Under the pieces are notes generated by a model. It did no database searches, was not told where the DNA came from, and worked only from the letters and a program-made list of their open reading frames with translations. A program made the translations under genes and the position numbers. A DNA stretch of 43,287 nt from Hyphomicrobiales bacterium (GTDB lineage Bacteria; Pseudomonadota; Alphaproteobacteria; Rhizobiales; Rhizobiaceae). The stretch spans positions 1-43,287 of the forward strand of contig JAJFHT010000144.1 of NCBI GenBank assembly GCA_021775495.1, read 5' to 3'. Within the stretch, counting starts at the first letter, position 1. Each line of letters begins with the position of its first letter. Positions 32,518 to 42,340 of this stretch are shown piece by piece.

Positions 32518-34107
32518 GTGTTCTGGACCCTTTCACTCATCCTCATCATCGTCGCCGTTGTGCTGGCCATCTTTTTTTTGCACCGGTTTTACGCCAAAGC
32601 GACGCGTGACGCTGCGCTGATCCGGACCGGGGCAGGAGGGCGCAAGGTCGTCATCGATGGCGGAACGCTAGTTCTGCCAATCCTGCACCGCATCGAACGC
32701 ATGAACATGCGTTCGATGCGGCTGCTGGTGCAGCGGGCCGGGCAACACGCCCTGATCTCCGAAGACCGGCTTCGGGTAGATTTGACGATGGAGTTTCACG
32801 TTCGAGTTGATCCCAGTACGGAGGGCATTTCCACCGCTGCGCAAACGCTCGGATCTAAAGCATTTCGGGAAGATGAGATGCAATCCCTCATTGAGGGAAA
32901 GCTGATAGATGCGGTCCAGGCAGAAGTGGCCGTCCGTAGCATGAACATACTGCATCAGGACCGCAGCGGGTTTGCAGACGCCGTCAGCACCAGGCTTTCA
33001 ACCAATCTGCAGCGATCCGGACTGCTCGTGGATTCGGTATCCCTGACACATCTCGATCAGACCCCGTTCGCCGCGCTGGATGACAACAACGCCTTCAACG
33101 CGGTCGGCATGCGGCGTCTTGCTGAAGTGATTTCGGAAAACCGGAAGGCGCGTGTCGATGTCGAAGCCGAAGCCGACACGGTTGTGCGCAGGCGTCAGCT
33201 TGAACAGGCCAAGGAGCGCTTCGCGATTGAACGCGAGCAGCAAGAAAGCGAAATCGCAACCAAGCTTGAAGTCGAGCGTCTGCAAATCCAGTCGAACACG
33301 GAACTGGAGAACAGCCGCACAGAAGCGGATCACCATCAACAGGAAGTCCGGATCGCCAAATCCGCGCGTATCAAGCAGGCGGAAATCGAACGGGATCTGA
33401 ACCTGCGGAAACAGGAAATGCAGGCGCTTCTCGATATCGAAGCGGAAAAAATCGACAACGCCATCAAGATCACGGCGAAACGTGGCGAGGAATCCGTCGA
33501 GCAGGCAAAGGCTGAAGCCGCCCGGATCAAGATCATCGAGGCTCAAGAACAGGTGCAAACATCGAAAGATATGGCGGTCGCTGAGCGTGCCAGGGCACTG
33601 GCGCTTTTGAAAGCCGCACAGGACTCCGAAATCGAGCAGTCCAGTATCGGAACCAAGGTCAGTTCGATCATTGCCACAGCAAAAGCAGAAAGCGAAGCGG
33701 TTCAGCTTCGTGCGGGTTCGGAGCGGGAACGCTTGATCGCAGAGGCGGAAGGCAAGTCCGCCCAGATCCAGGCGGACAACCAGCAAAGCGATGCAGTTCT
33801 GATGGCGCGCCTCGAAACGCACAAGATCGACAGGATGCCCGAAATCGCCGCGCAGATGATGAAGCCGGTGGAAAAGATTGACTCGATCCGGATCAACCAG
33901 ATCGCCGGTATCGGCCGTGAAGGCGGGTCTGCAGGCGGAGGGTCGCCGTTCAACCAGGCATTGGAATCCATTCTTGGAATGTCGGTTCAACTGCCGATGA
34001 TGAAGAAACTCGGAGACGAAATCGGCCTTGATTTCGATGCGCAGCTTGCTGGCCGCACGGCCGACGCGGCGGGCAGGGCAACGGCTGCCGTGAAGAAGAA
34101 CACTTGA
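32518..34107 (+). CDS. SPFH-domain (flotillin-like) membrane protein
   Basis: A 529-residue protein. One N-terminal membrane segment (LSLILIIVAVVLAIFFLHRFY) is followed by the SPFH domain (about 40-200: GGTLVLPILHRIERMNMRSM, then VDLTMEFHVRVDP), a long Glu/Ala/Gln-rich coiled coil (about 200-420) and a Gly-rich tail (REGGSAGGGSPFNQALE). Flotillins oligomerise in the inner membrane and organise membrane domains and protein complexes. The GTG start at 32518 follows GGGAGG. Placed between a sensor and the binding-protein gene of the amide importer, with only 39 bases to the latter, it may help assemble that importer; this is inference. Confidence 0.88.
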   Translation: MFWTLSLILIIVAVVLAIFFLHRFYAKATRDAALIRTGAGGRKVVIDGGTLVLPILHRIERMNMRSMRLLVQRAGQHALISEDRLRVDLTMEFHVRVDPSTEGISTAAQTLGSKAFREDEMQSLIEGKLIDAVQAEVAVRSMNILHQDRSGFADAVSTRLSTNLQRSGLLVDSVSLTHLDQTPFAALDDNNAFNAVGMRRLAEVISENRKARVDVEAEADTVVRRRQLEQAKERFAIEREQQESEIATKLEVERLQIQSNTELENSRTEADHHQQEVRIAKSARIKQAEIERDLNLRKQEMQALLDIEAEKIDNAIKITAKRGEESVEQAKAEAARIKIIEAQEQVQTSKDMAVAERARALALLKAAQDSEIEQSSIGTKVSSIIATAKAESEAVQLRAGSERERLIAEAEGKSAQIQADNQQSDAVLMARLETHKIDRMPEIAAQMMKPVEKIDSIRINQIAGIGREGGSAGGGSPFNQALESILGMSVQLPMMKKLGDEIGLDFDAQLAGRTADAAGRATAAVKKNT

Positions 34108-34146
34108 GCAGATCCAAATTGGATCATCCAACTGGAGGAAACAAAA

Positions 34147-35373
34147 ATGAAAATTCAGAGACGTCAATTCCTGGCCGGTTCAGTGGCGCTTGCCGCTGGC
34201 GGAGTTCTGTCGACAGTGCCCGGCGCTTTTGCGGCCAACGATGTCAAGCTTGGTTCCGTACTGGATACGTCCGGCATATTTGACGCCTACGGCAAACCCA
34301 TGGATATGGCCATGCGACTCGCGGTGGACGAGATCAATGCAGCCGGGGGATTGCTTGGCCGACAGATTGATATCACCGCCTATGATACGCAGTCTGAAAT
34401 GGCTCTCTACACCCAGTACGGTCAACAGCTTGCCCGTCGCGACAAGGTTGATGTCGTTCATGGCGGCATCCTGTCGGCATCGCGTGAAGCCATTCGTCAG
34501 ACGCTGCGCAAGAGCAAGGTGCTGTATTTCTACAATGTGCTTTATGAGGGCGGAGTATGTGACCGAAATATTTTCATAACCGGAGTTACCCCGGCCCAGC
34601 AGGTCGAGATCGTCGTTCCGGCCGCAATCAAGAAATGGGGCCCCAAAATCTACATTCTGGCGGCCGACTACAATTACGGACAGATCACCGCCCGCTGGGT
34701 TCAAAAATATGCTTTGGAAAACGGCGGCGAGGCAATCGCGACGGACTTCTTCCCGCTGGATGTTGCCGATTTTGGTTCAACCATAGCCAAAATCCAGGCC
34801 GCATCACCAGACATCGTCGTGTCGGCACTCGTCGGCGGAGCGCATTTGTCCTTTTACCGGCAGTGGGCCGCGGCGGGCATGAAATCCAAAATACCGATGG
34901 CGTCCACGACGCTTGGTGTTGGCAATGAGCACAAGGTGCTGACCGCCGAGGAGGGCGACGGTATTCTTGTCGCCTACAATTATTCGTCGGAAATCGAATC
35001 CGCAGCCAACCAGTCGTTCCTCAGCGGCTGGACCGGAAAGTATGGCGACACCAAGCTCATCCACGAAATTGCGGTCTCCAACTACCAGGGCGTGCATGTC
35101 TGGGCCGAAGGTGTTCGCAAGGCGGGCTCGATGGATAGGGATGCCGTTGTTTCAGCTCTCGAGGATGGAATATCCATCAATGGGCCGGGCGGTGTGGTGT
35201 CGATCGATCCGAAAACGCACCACGCCGTTCTCGATGTTCATCTAATGGAATTTTCGGGCCAGAAGATGAAGGTCCTGGAAAGCTTCAAGCAACGTCAACC
35301 GATCGACACGCAGGGCGTCTGCGACCTTGTCGCCAATCCGGATGACAACACCCAGTACGAAGTGAAAATCTGA
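34147..35373 (+). CDS. Tat-exported branched-chain/amide-type substrate-binding protein
   Basis: A 408-residue binding protein. The N-terminus has a twin-arginine signal (QRRQFLAG, then a hydrophobic stretch and probable cleavage after GAFA near residue 29). The mature fold is of the urea/short-chain-amide group (UrtA/FmdD-like): KLGSVLDTSGIFDAYGKPM, FYNVLYEGGVCDRNIF, ILAADYNYGQITARW. Tat export is typical of these amide-binding homologues. AACTGGAGGAAAC precedes the ATG. It feeds the LivHMGF-type importer encoded directly downstream. An amide or urea-like ligand is the best guess, supported by the amidase fused to the importer ATPase. Confidence 0.92.
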   Translation: MKIQRRQFLAGSVALAAGGVLSTVPGAFAANDVKLGSVLDTSGIFDAYGKPMDMAMRLAVDEINAAGGLLGRQIDITAYDTQSEMALYTQYGQQLARRDKVDVVHGGILSASREAIRQTLRKSKVLYFYNVLYEGGVCDRNIFITGVTPAQQVEIVVPAAIKKWGPKIYILAADYNYGQITARWVQKYALENGGEAIATDFFPLDVADFGSTIAKIQAASPDIVVSALVGGAHLSFYRQWAAAGMKSKIPMASTTLGVGNEHKVLTAEEGDGILVAYNYSSEIESAANQSFLSGWTGKYGDTKLIHEIAVSNYQGVHVWAEGVRKAGSMDRDAVVSALEDGISINGPGGVVSIDPKTHHAVLDVHLMEFSGQKMKVLESFKQRQPIDTQGVCDLVANPDDNTQYEVKI

Positions 35374-35491
35374 TCTCCCGCAACAGGTGACGGCCCGGTC
35401 TTCGGATCGGGTCGGAACCCGCTTTGTCATCATCAAATTGAACGGTGACTTACTTGCATCACCGGCCCAGCCTAACGCGGAGCAATACGAC

Positions 35492-36358
35492 GTGGATCTG
35501 GCGACCGTCATAATTGTGGAAATTCTGTATTCGATCGCCGTTCTGGTCCTGATTAGCGCAGGATTGGCCGTCGTGTTCGGCATGATGCGGGTCATCAATC
35601 TCGCCCATGGCGAGTTCATGATGATCGGCGGCTACGCGACGATCGTTGCCGTCAACTCCGGCATCAACATCTATGTGTCGATGCTGCTGGTCGCTCCGCT
35701 CGTTGTCGGCCTGCTCGGATTGCTGGTCGAGCGCCTGATCATCCGGCATCTCTATGGGCGGCTGGTCGACACCATGCTCGCGACATGGGGCTTGAGCCTT
35801 TTTCTGGTTGGTGTGGCGACCATGATCTTCGGCAACACAACCACGGGCATCTCTCCGCCGATCGCCGGTTTCTCAATCGGAGCCTATCAGGTCAACGGCT
35901 ATAATTTCTTCATAATCGTCGCCGCCCTGGTGCTTTTGGCCGCGCTGTATGCCGTTCTGTCCGGCACCCGCGCCGGCCTTGTCGCCAGAGGCACGATGCA
36001 ACGGGCCGACATGGCATCGGCTTTGGGCTACAATCCCAACACCATCTACATGGTGACGTTTTTTTGCGGATCGGCGCTATCGGGTTTGGCTGGTGGCATC
36101 CTCGCACCGCTGGTCGGTCTCGTCCCCTCGACGGGTGGAACCTACATCGCCAAGGCTTTCATCACTGTGATCTCCGGCGGTAGTTCGATCATCGTCGGCG
36201 TGCTGTCCAGCGCCACCCTTTTTGGCCTGGTTTCGCAGGTCTTTACCTTCGCCGTCAGTCCGGTTGTCGGCGACGTGGCACTGCTTGTCGCTGCGGTCAT
36301 TCTGCTTCGCCTGTTGCCGCAGGGCATTACCGGTCGTTTTTTCAAGGGCAGGATGTGA
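35492..36358 (+). CDS. LivH-type ABC permease
   Basis: A 288-residue inner-membrane permease of the branched-chain/urea type. Eight or so hydrophobic segments are seen, with the early motif LVLISAGLAVVFGMMRVINLAHGEFMMIGGYA that marks LivH/UrtB proteins, split by its GMMRVINLAHGE core. The GTG at 35492 (GGAG upstream) gives the family length; an upstream GTG at 35387 would add a non-conserved polar extension. It pairs with the LivM-type permease, whose ATG overlaps its stop in TGATG. Together they form the channel for the compound bound by 34147-35373. Confidence 0.92.
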   Translation: MDLATVIIVEILYSIAVLVLISAGLAVVFGMMRVINLAHGEFMMIGGYATIVAVNSGINIYVSMLLVAPLVVGLLGLLVERLIIRHLYGRLVDTMLATWGLSLFLVGVATMIFGNTTTGISPPIAGFSIGAYQVNGYNFFIIVAALVLLAALYAVLSGTRAGLVARGTMQRADMASALGYNPNTIYMVTFFCGSALSGLAGGILAPLVGLVPSTGGTYIAKAFITVISGGSSIIVGVLSSATLFGLVSQVFTFAVSPVVGDVALLVAAVILLRLLPQGITGRFFKGRM

Positions 36359-37392
36359 TGGCAAAGGCCGATCTCAAACACACGGCCTTTGTTACCGTCT
36401 TGGCAGCGGTTGCCCTGTTGATTGCACCGTCCTTTCTGGAAACCTACACGCTGACAATCCTCGTGGTGTACGGATTGCTCGCACTCAGTCTCGGCCTGAT
36501 CTGGGGATTTGGCGGAATACTGTGTTTCGGTCAGGCCGCCTTTTACGGTCTTGGCGCTTACACCTATGCGGTGGCAGCCTTGAATATCGGCGAAAGCACC
36601 ATCCCGTTTTTCCTGGGTGTCCTGATGCCGTTGCTGTTTGCCGCCTTGTTGGGTGCAATGATGTTCTACGGTCGGCTTTCAGATGTCTATCTCGGCGTCA
36701 TCACGCTGGTCGTGACGCTGATCTTCTTCAAATTCATGAACGCGACCGCCGGTCCAGAGTATGTCCTGGGGACTGCTAGGCTAGGTGGGTTCAATGGCAT
36801 TCCCGGATTTCAGACGTTGAATGTTCCAGGCGATCCGGACGCCTACATCCTTGGTGATGCATTTTACTATTTCACGGCGTTCGTGCTGCTGCTGGTTTAT
36901 GTCTTTGTCCGTTGGCTAATAGCCAGCCCGTTCGGTCGAGTCGCTGTCGGCATTCGAGAGAACGAGCAGCGGATCGAACTGATGGGATACGATGCGCGGC
37001 TGCGCAAGACTGTCCTGTTTGCGGTCGGAGGAGGCATCGCCGGTCTCGCCGGGACTTTGTTCGCCAGTTGGGCGGAGATTGTCACGCCCGGTTTGTTCTC
37101 CCTGTCCCAGTCGGCGGAAATCATCATCTGGTGCATCGTTGGCGGGCTTGGGACGCTGGTTGGTCCGGTTATCGGGGCGATGGTTCTGGGATATCTGAAA
37201 TTTGTCCTCGGTCAGCAATCGGTTATCGACAACACGCTCATTCTCGGTCTGGTTCTGATCCTGTTTGTCGTCCTGCTGCCGCGTGGAATCGTGCCGTCTC
37301 TCGGGTCGGCGTTTCGGTCGTTCCAGGGCGCGATACGCCGCCGGTCCCGGAAAACGCCCCGCCGCAGGCGCCGCAGGCAAGCCGATGTCTGA
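36358..37392 (+). CDS. LivM-type ABC permease
   Basis: A 344-residue inner-membrane permease. It has the LivM core VYGLLALSLGLIWGFGGILCFGQAAF with the SLGL...G-x-x-CFGQAAF signature, and the cytoplasmic coupling loop VAVGIRENEQRIELMGYDARLRKTVLFAV. The C-terminus is strongly basic (SRKTPRRRRRRQ), which is unusual for LivM. The ATG overlaps the LivH stop, and the last eight bases overlap the start of the LivG gene. It forms the importer channel with the LivH partner. Confidence 0.92.
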   Translation: MAKADLKHTAFVTVLAAVALLIAPSFLETYTLTILVVYGLLALSLGLIWGFGGILCFGQAAFYGLGAYTYAVAALNIGESTIPFFLGVLMPLLFAALLGAMMFYGRLSDVYLGVITLVVTLIFFKFMNATAGPEYVLGTARLGGFNGIPGFQTLNVPGDPDAYILGDAFYYFTAFVLLLVYVFVRWLIASPFGRVAVGIRENEQRIELMGYDARLRKTVLFAVGGGIAGLAGTLFASWAEIVTPGLFSLSQSAEIIIWCIVGGLGTLVGPVIGAMVLGYLKFVLGQQSVIDNTLILGLVLILFVVLLPRGIVPSLGSAFRSFQGAIRRRSRKTPRRRRRRQADV

Positions 37393-38101
37393 AGCACTGC
37401 TGACGACTCGGAATCTGACCATGCGGTTCGGCGGAGTGACTGCGGTCGAAAGCGTCGATTTTTCGCTTGGGCGCAGGGAACTCAGATGTCTCATCGGTCC
37501 CAATGGTGCCGGAAAAAGTACATTCTTCAAATGCCTGACCGGCCTTTTGAAACCTTCCGCCGGACAAATTTACATCGATGGCGAGGAAACGACCGGGTGG
37601 GATCCGCATCGGATCGCGAGTCTTGGTGTCGGCGTCAAAACCCAGGTTCCAAGTGTGATGGACGGTCTCAGCGTTCGGGAGAACATATGGCTGGCTGCCG
37701 GCAGGGTACACGGGTCCCGCACTGCCGGGCGCTTCGTTGATGATGCGATTGACCGGCTCGGTCTGGGGCCAATTGCCCGAACACTCGTCGGCCAGCTGGC
37801 GCATGGCGAGCGCCAGAGGGTGGAGCTCGGAATTGTCGTCGCTCAACAGCCATGGCTGATCTTGCTTGACGAACCGGCGGCCGGATTGACCGGAGAAGAA
37901 GTCGGCCGCATGGCGCAAATGATCACCGAGCTCAGCAGCGATGCGGCAATCATCGTCGTTGAGCACGACATGCAGTTCATCCGATCAATCGCTGCCACCG
38001 TCACAGTGTTTTCACAGGGCCGGATTCTCATGGAAGACCATGTCGATGCGGTCATGGCTGACGCCCGTGTACGTGATGTCTATCTTGGCAGGAAAGGATA
38101 G
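37385..38101 (+). CDS. LivG-type ABC ATP-binding protein
   Basis: A 238-residue ATPase. Walker A is GPNGAGKST at 38-46, the signature reads LAHGERQRVELG (a normal LivG variant of LSGGQ), Walker B is LILLDEPAAGL and the switch His is in VEHDMQFI. It pairs with the LivF-like domain of the next gene to drive the LivH/LivM importer. The start overlaps the LivM gene by eight bases. Six bases separate its stop from the LivF-amidase start. Confidence 0.92.
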   Translation: MSEALLTTRNLTMRFGGVTAVESVDFSLGRRELRCLIGPNGAGKSTFFKCLTGLLKPSAGQIYIDGEETTGWDPHRIASLGVGVKTQVPSVMDGLSVRENIWLAAGRVHGSRTAGRFVDDAIDRLGLGPIARTLVGQLAHGERQRVELGIVVAQQPWLILLDEPAAGLTGEEVGRMAQMITELSSDAAIIVVEHDMQFIRSIAATVTVFSQGRILMEDHVDAVMADARVRDVYLGRKG

Positions 38102-38107
38102 CCGGAC

Positions 38108-40540
38108 ATGACCGATAGTCCCGACATCCTTTCCATCAGGTCGTTGAAAGCGGGTTATCAGAAAGTGCCCGTCCTGCACGGCGTGGACCTTTCCATCAGG
38201 GAAGGTGAGATCGTCGGAATTCTTGGCCACAATGGCATGGGAAAATCGACCCTGTTGAAATGCATCATTGGTTTCTTGCCCGCAAGCGCAGGTAGCATCA
38301 TACTCGACGGGACCGACATCACACGTCTTGCCCCCCATGCGAGATCGCAGTTGGGGATCGGCTTTGTTCCGCAGGGGCGGGGTATTTTCCCGAAGCTCTC
38401 GGTTCGCGACAATCTGCGGATGGCGTGGCATGGATATGGTGATGGGAGCGAACAAGAGGCACTGGAGCAAGTCCTGGCCCGGTTCCCGCGCGTCGCCGGA
38501 CTGATTGACCGGGACGGCGGTGCGCTTTCCGGCGGCGAACAGCAATTGCTGGCACTCGCCCGCTGTCTGATCGCGGACCCCTGGCTGCTGCTGCTTGACG
38601 AGCCGACTGAGGGCATACAGCCTTCGATAATCGAGGAAATCGAAGAAACGTTGCTGCGTCTGCGCTCCGAGGAAGGGCTGACAATCCTGCTTGTCGAGCA
38701 GAATTTCGATTTCATATCCACGTTGTCAGATCGTGTGATGGTGCTGGAGCGTGGCAGGATCGCAGCCGAAATGTCGGCTGGCGACCTGAACAATCCGGCT
38801 CAGATCGAGGAGTTCCTTGGATTGGGCGCTGCGCGGCGGTTTGGCTCAAACGGCACCCTTGCAACGAAACCCGATCATGCCACGCATGTGCCGGACTCGG
38901 TTTCGACAGCGCGCCCGACTGCCATTTCGAAGGCTGGCAACCACCACCATGCGCCGGATCATTCTTCCGCTTCCCAAATGCAGCCACCCACGCCGCCCAT
39001 GACACAGCCAGTGAAAGCCCATGCCATGACCGTAAAGCGACCGACCCTCCAGCAGATGCGTAAGATGGGCGAGCAAATGGGTTTCTCGATGAGCGACGAG
39101 GAACTTGTCCGTTATCTTGGGATCATGGAGCCCTATTTCGAGGGATATGACCGGTTGGATGCCACGCCGGATTTTCTCCCGGAGGTGCGATATCCGCGCG
39201 CGCCCGGCTACAGGCCGGAGCCCTCAGAGAACCCGCTCAATGCCTGGTATTATAAGACTGATATCAAAGGTGCGCCGACCGGCCCGCTGGCCGGCAAGAG
39301 AATTGTTGTAAAGGACACGGTCTGTGTCGCCGGTGTCCCGATGATGAACGGGTCGACGATCATGGAAGGTTACACACCCGAGATCGATGCCACCATCGTC
39401 ACCCGCATTCTCGATGCCGGCGGAACGATCGCCGGCAAATCGACCTGCGAATACCTTTGTCTGTCAGGTGGCAGCCATACCAGCGCAACCGGTCCGGTAC
39501 ACAATCCTTTCAAGCGCGGTTACATGGCCGGTGGCTCTTCAAGCGGCTCGGCCGTTCTTGTCGCCACCGGTGACGTCGATATGGCGATTGCCGGTGACCA
39601 GGGCGGGTCGATCCGCATTCCGTCCAGCAATTGCGGCGTCTACGGCATGAAACCGACACACGGGCTTGTTCCTTATACCGGGATTATGCCGGTTGAACAG
39701 ACGATCGATCATGTCGGCCCCGTTACCAATACCGTAGCCGACAACGCGCTGTTTCTTGAAGTCCTTGCTGGCGAAGACGGCATGGATCCGCGGCAATACG
39801 CACCGCGCACGGAACGTTACTCAGATGCCATTGGCCGGGGCTGCCGGGGCCTTCGTATCGGCATCCTCAGCGAAGGTTTCGGACGACCCGAAAGTGAAGC
39901 GGATGTCGACCAAAAAGTCCGTGCGGCTGCCGAGCAGTTCCGCCAACTCGGTGCTGATGTCGAGGAGATTTCGATCCCCGAACATATAGATGGACCGGAT
40001 TACTGGACCGCGATCACCGTCGAAGGGCTGCAGGATCTGATGATGCATGGCAATACCGCTGGAACCAACTATCGCGGGCTTTTCCTGCCGAGCATGATTG
40101 ACCATTTCAGCACATGGCGAAACCGTGCAGACGAATTGTCTGCCAGTCTGAAAACCTGCATGTTTCTGGGCGAGTATTTCCAAACCCGCTACCGTGGAAG
40201 GTTCTACGGCAAAGCGCAGAATCTGATGCGTAAACTGGCTGCGCGTTACATCGCCGCCTTTCGAAAATACGATCTCATCCTGTTGCCGACACTGCCGATG
40301 AAGGCGCAGGTAATCCCACCGCCAGACGCGCCCCTGGAACTTTATGTCCAGAGGGCATTCGAGATGGTCGGCAACACCTGTCCCTTTAACGCTTCAGGAT
40401 TTCCGGCAATGAATGTACCGTGCGGCATGAGCGAGGGATTGCCGATCGGTTTGATGCTGGTGGCAAACAATTATGACGAGATGACCATTTATCGCGCTGC
40501 ATCGGCCTTTGAAGGGCTGGGTGACTGGCGTCGTATGTAG
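38108..40540 (+). CDS. LivF-type ABC ATPase fused to an amidase-signature enzyme
   Basis: An 810-residue protein in one uninterrupted frame. Residues 1 to about 240 are a complete LivF ATPase: Walker A GHNGMGKST (40-48), signature LSGGEQ (140-145), Walker B LLLLDEP (161-167) and a terminal EEFLGLG. Residues 241-305 are a linker rich in His, Pro, Ser and Thr. Residues about 306-810 are a full amidase of the type found in nitrile/amide pathways, with catalytic K402, cis-Ser S477 (AGGSSSGS) and nucleophile S501 (GDQGGSIRIPSS) at the canonical spacings. An internal ATG (M307) has no good ribosome-binding site, so a separate amidase seems unlikely. The ATPase half would sit at the importer's cytoplasmic face and tether the amidase there. 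The next gene, a CoA ligase, would take the released acid. LivF is normally a stand-alone 230-240-residue protein. Confidence 0.93.
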   Translation: MTDSPDILSIRSLKAGYQKVPVLHGVDLSIREGEIVGILGHNGMGKSTLLKCIIGFLPASAGSIILDGTDITRLAPHARSQLGIGFVPQGRGIFPKLSVRDNLRMAWHGYGDGSEQEALEQVLARFPRVAGLIDRDGGALSGGEQQLLALARCLIADPWLLLLDEPTEGIQPSIIEEIEETLLRLRSEEGLTILLVEQNFDFISTLSDRVMVLERGRIAAEMSAGDLNNPAQIEEFLGLGAARRFGSNGTLATKPDHATHVPDSVSTARPTAISKAGNHHHAPDHSSASQMQPPTPPMTQPVKAHAMTVKRPTLQQMRKMGEQMGFSMSDEELVRYLGIMEPYFEGYDRLDATPDFLPEVRYPRAPGYRPEPSENPLNAWYYKTDIKGAPTGPLAGKRIVVKDTVCVAGVPMMNGSTIMEGYTPEIDATIVTRILDAGGTIAGKSTCEYLCLSGGSHTSATGPVHNPFKRGYMAGGSSSGSAVLVATGDVDMAIAGDQGGSIRIPSSNCGVYGMKPTHGLVPYTGIMPVEQTIDHVGPVTNTVADNALFLEVLAGEDGMDPRQYAPRTERYSDAIGRGCRGLRIGILSEGFGRPESEADVDQKVRAAAEQFRQLGADVEEISIPEHIDGPDYWTAITVEGLQDLMMHGNTAGTNYRGLFLPSMIDHFSTWRNRADELSASLKTCMFLGEYFQTRYRGRFYGKAQNLMRKLAARYIAAFRKYDLILLPTLPMKAQVIPPPDAPLELYVQRAFEMVGNTCPFNASGFPAMNVPCGMSEGLPIGLMLVANNYDEMTIYRAASAFEGLGDWRRM

Positions 40541-40555
40541 TCGGGAGAATCGGAG

Positions 40556-42328
40556 ATGACCAATTTGACGGAATCGGCGGCCAGCAGCCTGTCCACCAGC
40601 TTGTGGACAAAAAATGACGCGGTAGATGCACACCCGGAACAGATCGCCCCGGTGGACGGCAAATCCTATGTATCCGGGGATCGGTCGGTGCCATTGCGGC
40701 ACGTCACGATTCCGGCCGCTTTTTCCGAAACCGTTTCAAAATTCGGTCCACGAGATGCTGCAGTCTTTACCGATACCGGCAAACGCCTGACCTATTATGA
40801 TCTCGACCGGGAGGTGGATGCATTCGCCGCAGGTTTGCTCAGCCTCGGGCTTGAAAAAGGTGACCGCATCGGCATCTGGTCGCCCAATCGGGTGGAATGG
40901 CTGATCACACAGTTTGCTACCGCGCGCATCGGCCTGATCATGGTCAACATCAACCCCGCCTACCGGTTGTCCGAACTCGAATATGTGCTCAACAGGGTCG
41001 GTTGCAAAGCGCTGATCTCCGCCGCCAGGTTCAAGTCGTCCGACTATATCGGCATGATACAGGACCTGGCCCCGGAACTGGAGAATTGCGATGCGGGCAG
41101 GCTGCAAGCAGCAAAACTGCCGCAACTGAAAATCGTTATCCGCATGGGTTCCGAGCGCACAGCCGGCATGTTCAACTTTGATCAGGTCGCCGCAATGGCC
41201 GGTCCGGCACAGATTATGCGACTGGATGTGATCAGCCGGGAGCTCGATCCCGACGATCCGATCAACATTCAGTTCACCAGTGGTACCACCGGTTCGCCAA
41301 AAGGGGCGACGCTTACCCACTACAACATCATCAACAATGCAGATTTCACCGTCCGGACAATGAGGTTCAGTGAATCCGACCGCTTGTGCATACCGGTTCC
41401 GCTCTACCATTGTTTTGGCATGGTTCTCGGAACGCTTGGTTGCTTAACGACAGGCGCGGCTGCGGTTTTCCCCGGCGAGGCTTTTGACCCTTCCGAGACC
41501 CTTCAGGCAGTGTCTTCCGAACGTTGCACCGCACTTTACGGCGTTCCGACAATGTTTGTCGCAATGCTTGATCATCCCGATTTTGCCGAACATGACTACA
41601 GCAGCCTGAGGACCGGCATGATGGCCGGCGCACCATGCCCGATCGAAGTGATGAAGCGTGTTGTCAGGGATTTTCATATGCCTGAAGTGACCATCGGGTA
41701 CGGCATGACGGAAACCAGCCCGGTTTCCTTCCAAAGCAGTGTTACCGACGAACTTGAAGATCGCGTCTCCACGGTCGGGCGCATTCATCCACACGTGGAA
41801 GTTAAGATCATCGACGAAGATGGCCGGACCGTGGAAGTCGGCGGGCGGGGAGAGCTCTGTACCCGTGGTTATTCGGTCATGCGCGGGTACTGGAACGATG
41901 CGGAAAAAACCCGGGAGACCATAGATCCCGGCGGATGGATGCACACCGGAGATCTAGCGACGCTCGACGAGCGCGGCTACTGCGATATTGTCGGCAGGGT
42001 CAAGGACATGGTGATCCGCGGCGGCGAAAACATCTATCCGCGAGAGATTGAAGAGTTCTTCTACCGCAATCCCAAGATTGCCGAAGTTCAAGTGTTCGGT
42101 ATTCCCGACAAAAAATACGGCGAGGAGTTGTGCGTCTGGATCGTGCTGCAGCCGGATGCATCGGCGGATGAGGAAGAATTCAGGGCCTATTGTGAAGGCC
42201 AGATAGCCCACTACAAGGTTCCAAGGCACATCCGTATCAAGTCCGAATTGCCGATGACGGTTACCGGCAAACCGCAGAAATTTCTCATGCGCGATGCGAT
42301 GATAGAGGAACTTGGTCTTACCGTTTGA
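40556..42328 (+). CDS. AMP-forming acyl-CoA synthetase
   Basis: A 590-residue adenylate-forming ligase. The P-loop is [10 protein letters not shown] near residue 241, followed by YGMTETSP, then [21 protein letters not shown] (the hinge), [14 protein letters not shown], and the catalytic C-terminal Lys in VTGKPQKF. The layout matches medium-chain and aromatic acyl-CoA ligases. It would activate a carboxylic acid with ATP and CoA, most simply the acid released by the amidase encoded 15 bases upstream. GGAG stands before the ATG. It is the last gene of the amide operon and converges with the cupin gene at 42341. Confidence 0.92.
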   Translation: MTNLTESAASSLSTSLWTKNDAVDAHPEQIAPVDGKSYVSGDRSVPLRHVTIPAAFSETVSKFGPRDAAVFTDTGKRLTYYDLDREVDAFAAGLLSLGLEKGDRIGIWSPNRVEWLITQFATARIGLIMVNINPAYRLSELEYVLNRVGCKALISAARFKSSDYIGMIQDLAPELENCDAGRLQAAKLPQLKIVIRMGSERTAGMFNFDQVAAMAGPAQIMRLDVISRELDPDDPINIQFTSGTTGSPKGATLTHYNIINNADFTVRTMRFSESDRLCIPVPLYHCFGMVLGTLGCLTTGAAAVFPGEAFDPSETLQAVSSERCTALYGVPTMFVAMLDHPDFAEHDYSSLRTGMMAGAPCPIEVMKRVVRDFHMPEVTIGYGMTETSPVSFQSSVTDELEDRVSTVGRIHPHVEVKIIDEDGRTVEVGGRGELCTRGYSVMRGYWNDAEKTRETIDPGGWMHTGDLATLDERGYCDIVGRVKDMVIRGGENIYPREIEEFFYRNPKIAEVQVFGIPDKKYGEELCVWIVLQPDASADEEEFRAYCEGQIAHYKVPRHIRIKSELPMTVTGKPQKFLMRDAMIEELGLTV

Positions 42329-42340
42329 CGCCTTCTGTCT

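Noticed and set aside
32998-34167. Long reverse open frame (389 codons), Phe/Leu/Arg-rich
   Set aside because: Antisense image of the Glu/Lys-rich coiled coil of the SPFH protein.
38158-38793. Reverse Ser/Arg-rich open frame (211 codons)
   Set aside because: Shadow of the LivF ATPase domain, whose motifs are complete on the forward strand.
39006-39030. Possible separate start for the amidase at M307 in the LivF-amidase frame
   Set aside because: No convincing ribosome-binding sequence is upstream, and the linker is open throughout, so a single fused product is preferred.
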